Of a DNA stretch of 9,534 nt, positions 7,147 to 9,534 are shown in pieces. A program made the position numbers and the translations under genes. The DNA is taken from positions 1 to 9,534 of the forward strand of contig JACFNM010000151.1 in NCBI GenBank assembly GCA_019454915.1, written 5' to 3'. The notes under the pieces are model-generated. The model was given only the letters and a program-made list of their open reading frames with translations, had not been told where the DNA came from and ran no database searches. Positions within the stretch are counted from its first letter, which is position 1; the number at the start of each line of letters is the position of its first letter. This DNA comes from Chitinophagaceae bacterium (lineage in GTDB: Bacteria > Bacteroidota > Bacteroidia > Chitinophagales > Chitinophagaceae).

Positions 7147-8867
7147 GTTATCCAGACTGGATTGTCCTGGTTGGCACGCTTGCTGTTATCGTTTTGTATG
7201 GTGTGTACAAGAGCAGAACCACGCGCAACCTGGACGGCTATTTTCTCAGCAACAGGGAGATGCCCTGGTATATCGTGCTGTTTAGTATCATGGGTACACA
7301 GGCCAGCGCCATCACCTTTCTTTCGGCGCCGGGACAAGCCTATACCGATGGGATGCGTTTTGTTCAGTATTATTTTGGATTGCCGCTTGCCATGGTGGTG
7401 CTGTGTATAACTTTTGTACCCATCTTCCACAATTTTAAATTATATACCGCCTATCAGTTTCTGGAGAAAAGATTTGATGCTAAGACCCGAACCTTCACGT
7501 CCTTTCTCTTCCTGCTGCAGCGTGGACTGTCTACGGGCATAAGCATTTATGCGCCGGCCATTATTCTATCTTCTCTGTTAGGTTGGAATATATATTGGAC
7601 AAATATCTTCATGGGAGGCTTGTTGATTATTTACACCGTAACGGGCGGCGCCAGGTCAGTAGCCTATACCCAGCAACTTCAAATTGTTATTATATTCTCC
7701 AGTATGTTTATTGCCGGATGGCTGGTCGTAAAATATTTACCTGAAGGAGTGGGGTTGTATGATGCCCTAAAGATTGGCGGAGTGATGGGAAAAACCAATG
7801 TGATTACTACGGGCTTTGAGGGTGGAAAAGGATTTGACTGGAATGATAAGTATAATCTGTGGAGTGGTATCATTGGTGGCTTTTTCCTGGCGCTCTCTTA
7901 TTTTGGAACGGATCATAGCCAGGTAGGCAGGTACCTTACGGCAAAGTCCATTAAAGAAAGCCGCATGGGGCTCCTGATGAACGGACTGGTAAAAGTGCCT
8001 ATGCAATTTCTGATACTCATGTTGGGGGTGTTGATATTTGCGTTTTACCAGTTTCATGATGCACCCTTGTTCTTCAATCAGACGCAGGTGGAGAAAGTTA
8101 GCCAGTCAAAGTATGCTGCTGACCTCGCAGAGCTTGAAGATAGCTACCGGGTGGTGGATTTGCAAAAGAAGAATTTGATACAATCTATTGCTAAAAACGG
8201 AACAGCAAATATTACGGATTCGGATAGAAAAGAACTGGCAGGTATTAATGCGCAGCGTGATAGCCTGCGTTCTGCTTTTAAAGGATTAGTAGTAAAGCCG
8301 GAAGTCGGCGGTGATTCTAATGACGCCAACTACGTTTTTCTTCGTTTTGTTCTTGATTATCTGCCCAAAGGACTGGTTGGTTTGTTAATAGCCGTGATTT
8401 TCATCGCCTCCTGGGGAAGTATCGCAGCGGCGCTCAATTCGCTGGCGTCGAGTACTATAGTAGACATCCACAAAAAATATATCAATAAAAACCTCGATGA
8501 AGCAGGAGACTACCGGGTATCGAGATGGTACACCTTAGTATGGGGAGTGTTCTGTATCATCGTGGCGCAATTTGCTTCTAATTTGGGCAATAGCCTGATA
8601 GAAGCGGTTAATATCCTGGGTTCCCTGTTTTACGGCGTAATCTTAGGCGTTTTCCTAATTGCATTTTATATGCGCAGGGTAGGGGGGCATGCCGTTTTCT
8701 GGGGCGCTGTGATAGGTGAACTCTTCGTCATTGCCTTATTTATTCTAAATGAGCATAATATAATCTCATTGAGCTTTCTATGGTTGAATGCCATAGGCGC
8801 GCTCCTGGTTATGCTGATAGGGTGGATTCTCCAGCTGTTGGCATTTAAGAGAGTAGTTCCCAACTGA
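7143..8867 (+). CDS. Sodium:solute symporter (SSS/SLC5 family)
   Basis: This is a 574-residue inner-membrane transporter with about 13 hydrophobic segments, of the LeuT-fold SSS family that couples solute uptake to the Na+ gradient. Family marks are the first core helix region GTQASAITFLSAPGQAY (51-67), the segment TDHSQVGRYLTAKS with SRMGLLMNGL just after it (about 259-283), and the later core helix SWGSIAAALNSLASSTIVDI (about 422-441), whose LNSLASS (431-437) corresponds to the sodium-site stretch of this family. Between the helix ending FYQFHDAPLFFN and the helix beginning about 399, some 85 hydrophilic residues (about 312-396) are inserted. They include a heptad-like part (LAELEDSYRVVDLQKKNLI) and are probably periplasmic. 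The substrate cannot be read from sequence. Context with a secreted PIG-L deacetylase suggests a sugar or amino-sugar derivative. It is last in the coupled four-gene chain. Confidence 0.88.
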   Translation: MSYPDWIVLVGTLAVIVLYGVYKSRTTRNLDGYFLSNREMPWYIVLFSIMGTQASAITFLSAPGQAYTDGMRFVQYYFGLPLAMVVLCITFVPIFHNFKLYTAYQFLEKRFDAKTRTFTSFLFLLQRGLSTGISIYAPAIILSSLLGWNIYWTNIFMGGLLIIYTVTGGARSVAYTQQLQIVIIFSSMFIAGWLVVKYLPEGVGLYDALKIGGVMGKTNVITTGFEGGKGFDWNDKYNLWSGIIGGFFLALSYFGTDHSQVGRYLTAKSIKESRMGLLMNGLVKVPMQFLILMLGVLIFAFYQFHDAPLFFNQTQVEKVSQSKYAADLAELEDSYRVVDLQKKNLIQSIAKNGTANITDSDRKELAGINAQRDSLRSAFKGLVVKPEVGGDSNDANYVFLRFVLDYLPKGLVGLLIAVIFIASWGSIAAALNSLASSTIVDIHKKYINKNLDEAGDYRVSRWYTLVWGVFCIIVAQFASNLGNSLIEAVNILGSLFYGVILGVFLIAFYMRRVGGHAVFWGAVIGELFVIALFILNEHNIISLSFLWLNAIGALLVMLIGWILQLLAFKRVVPN

Positions 8868-9016
8868 TTAAAGTGATTTTCCTGCCTTTTACCGAAGAAA
8901 AGGAGCCATTGGCCGATTTTGTTATGCGGGCTAAGTATTGGTGTGTACTTTCACATCAGTAAACACTTAGTCATTATATCCGGTGTTTTTGAAAAGCCAG
9001 TTAAAAATCTATAATT

Positions 9017-9534
9017 ATGAAAACGTATCAATTACTAAGAAACAATCAGCCGATGGGGTATTTCACTAAGGAATGTTTAATGCAGATCGGACTCCAGCCT
9101 ATGGATTTAATATGGGTAGATGGTGAGAGTATCACCTGGAAGTATCCGTATGAAATTGAGGATTTTAAAGAGTTTGCTCCTAAGGCAGCACACAATGAAG
9201 CCACTATAGTAAACGGTCGAAAAGAACAACAGATTATGTATTTCAATTCGCAAATGAGAGGAAACGACCACCGGAATATGAGTATTCAGTATACGGAAAA
9301 AGCAGGTGAATTTGAAGACGAGATTACACCGGAATTTGCTTATATCTTAAACCCCAAGAGCTATAAAACAACCCACACGCGTATTTCTGCCGACGAAAAA
9401 GAAGCACAGGATGCAGTGGATGCGGTTAGATTTCTGATCAACCTGCCGTTTAGGTTGTCCATTGAAGATATGCATGAAGATGGCTTGTCCAATAGCGATG
9501 CGAAGAATGTGAAAATTACTTTCAGGAAAGTTAG
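9017..9534 (+). CDS. Protein with N-terminal GYF_2-like domain, 3' end outside window
   Basis: ATG 9017 opens a frame that runs 172 codons to the window edge without a stop, so the C-terminus is missing. Residues about 1-55 (YQLLRNNQPMGYF, LQPMDLIWVDGES, TWKYPYEIEDFKEF) match the layout of the GYF_2 (DUF4339) domain: a short beta start, a 'G.(F/Y)' turn, then D-L-W-x-x-G and a W.Y..EI helix. This domain is thought to bind peptides or proteins and is often placed before membrane or low-complexity regions. Residues about 60-172 are polar and mixed, with no motif I recognise. No signal peptide is present, so a cytoplasmic N-terminus is likely. It begins 149 bp after the symporter, with its own AT-rich upstream region, and so probably forms a separate unit. 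Confidence 0.65.
   Translation, partial: MKTYQLLRNNQPMGYFTKECLMQIGLQPMDLIWVDGESITWKYPYEIEDFKEFAPKAAHNEATIVNGRKEQQIMYFNSQMRGNDHRNMSIQYTEKAGEFEDEITPEFAYILNPKSYKTTHTRISADEKEAQDAVDAVRFLINLPFRLSIEDMHEDGLSNSDAKNVKITFRKV

Noticed and set aside
7011..7430. 139-codon open frame on the minus strand across the small genes and the symporter start
   Set aside because: Its product is rich in His, Lys, Gln and Arg with no recognisable motif, and it is antisense to well-supported coupled genes; it is a shadow of their codon pattern.
8885..8903. Possible terminator after the symporter (CCTTTT, 7-nt loop, AAAAGG)
   Set aside because: The stem is only 6 bp and mostly A-T, with no T-run after it; too weak to call.
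8918..8952. Possible promoter for the gene at 9017 (TTTG, then GTACTTTC)
   Set aside because: The spacer is 23 bp and the second box misses both TA and the final G, so the match is no better than chance.
1..9534. tRNA, rRNA, CRISPR arrays, insertion sequences, attachment sites
   Set aside because: No cloverleaf, regularly spaced repeats, transposase motifs or terminal inverted repeats were found on reading either strand; a tRNAscan or repeat search was not possible.

Overview
The window looks like chromosomal DNA from a Bacteroidota bacterium, most likely of the Chitinophagaceae type. The reasons are moderate GC content, near-absence of Shine-Dalgarno sequences before starts, -7 boxes of the Bacteroidota form TAnnTTTG (for example TATCTTTG and TAACTTTG), and a gene repertoire typical of that group: a periplasmic penicillin-acylase-like hydrolase, an 850-residue secreted PIG-L protein, and a Pif1-type helicase with a C-terminal helix-turn-helix domain. 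No database search was possible, so names rest on motif recognition.

Layout. Positions 1-213 hold the C-terminal end of a penicillin acylase family protein, followed by a small four-helix membrane protein of unknown function (252-596). A 158-bp gap (597-754) carries two TATCTTTG boxes flanking a 10-bp inverted repeat, then a perfect 8-bp hairpin just before trhO (755-1792), the tRNA U34 hydroxylase. trhO converges on a minus-strand Pif1-like helicase (1821-4070), with only 28 bp between the stops. A divergent 241-bp promoter region (4071-4311) follows.

The main transcription unit is 4312-8867 on the plus strand: a secreted PIG-L deacetylase, two tiny membrane proteins (54 and 42 residues), and a sodium:solute symporter. 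All four reading frames overlap end to start (by 23, 4 and 4 nt), so they are probably translationally coupled. A plausible but unproven reading is a periplasmic deacetylation-plus-uptake cassette in which one or both small proteins are accessory subunits of the symporter.

After a 149-bp gap, an unfinished gene (9017 to the window end) encodes a cytoplasmic protein with an N-terminal GYF_2-like domain. No RNA genes, insertion sequences, CRISPR arrays or integration sites were seen. Most of the window is ordinary accessory and housekeeping sequence. The most useful observations are the two small coupled genes, the extra loop in the symporter, and the structured trhO promoter and leader.
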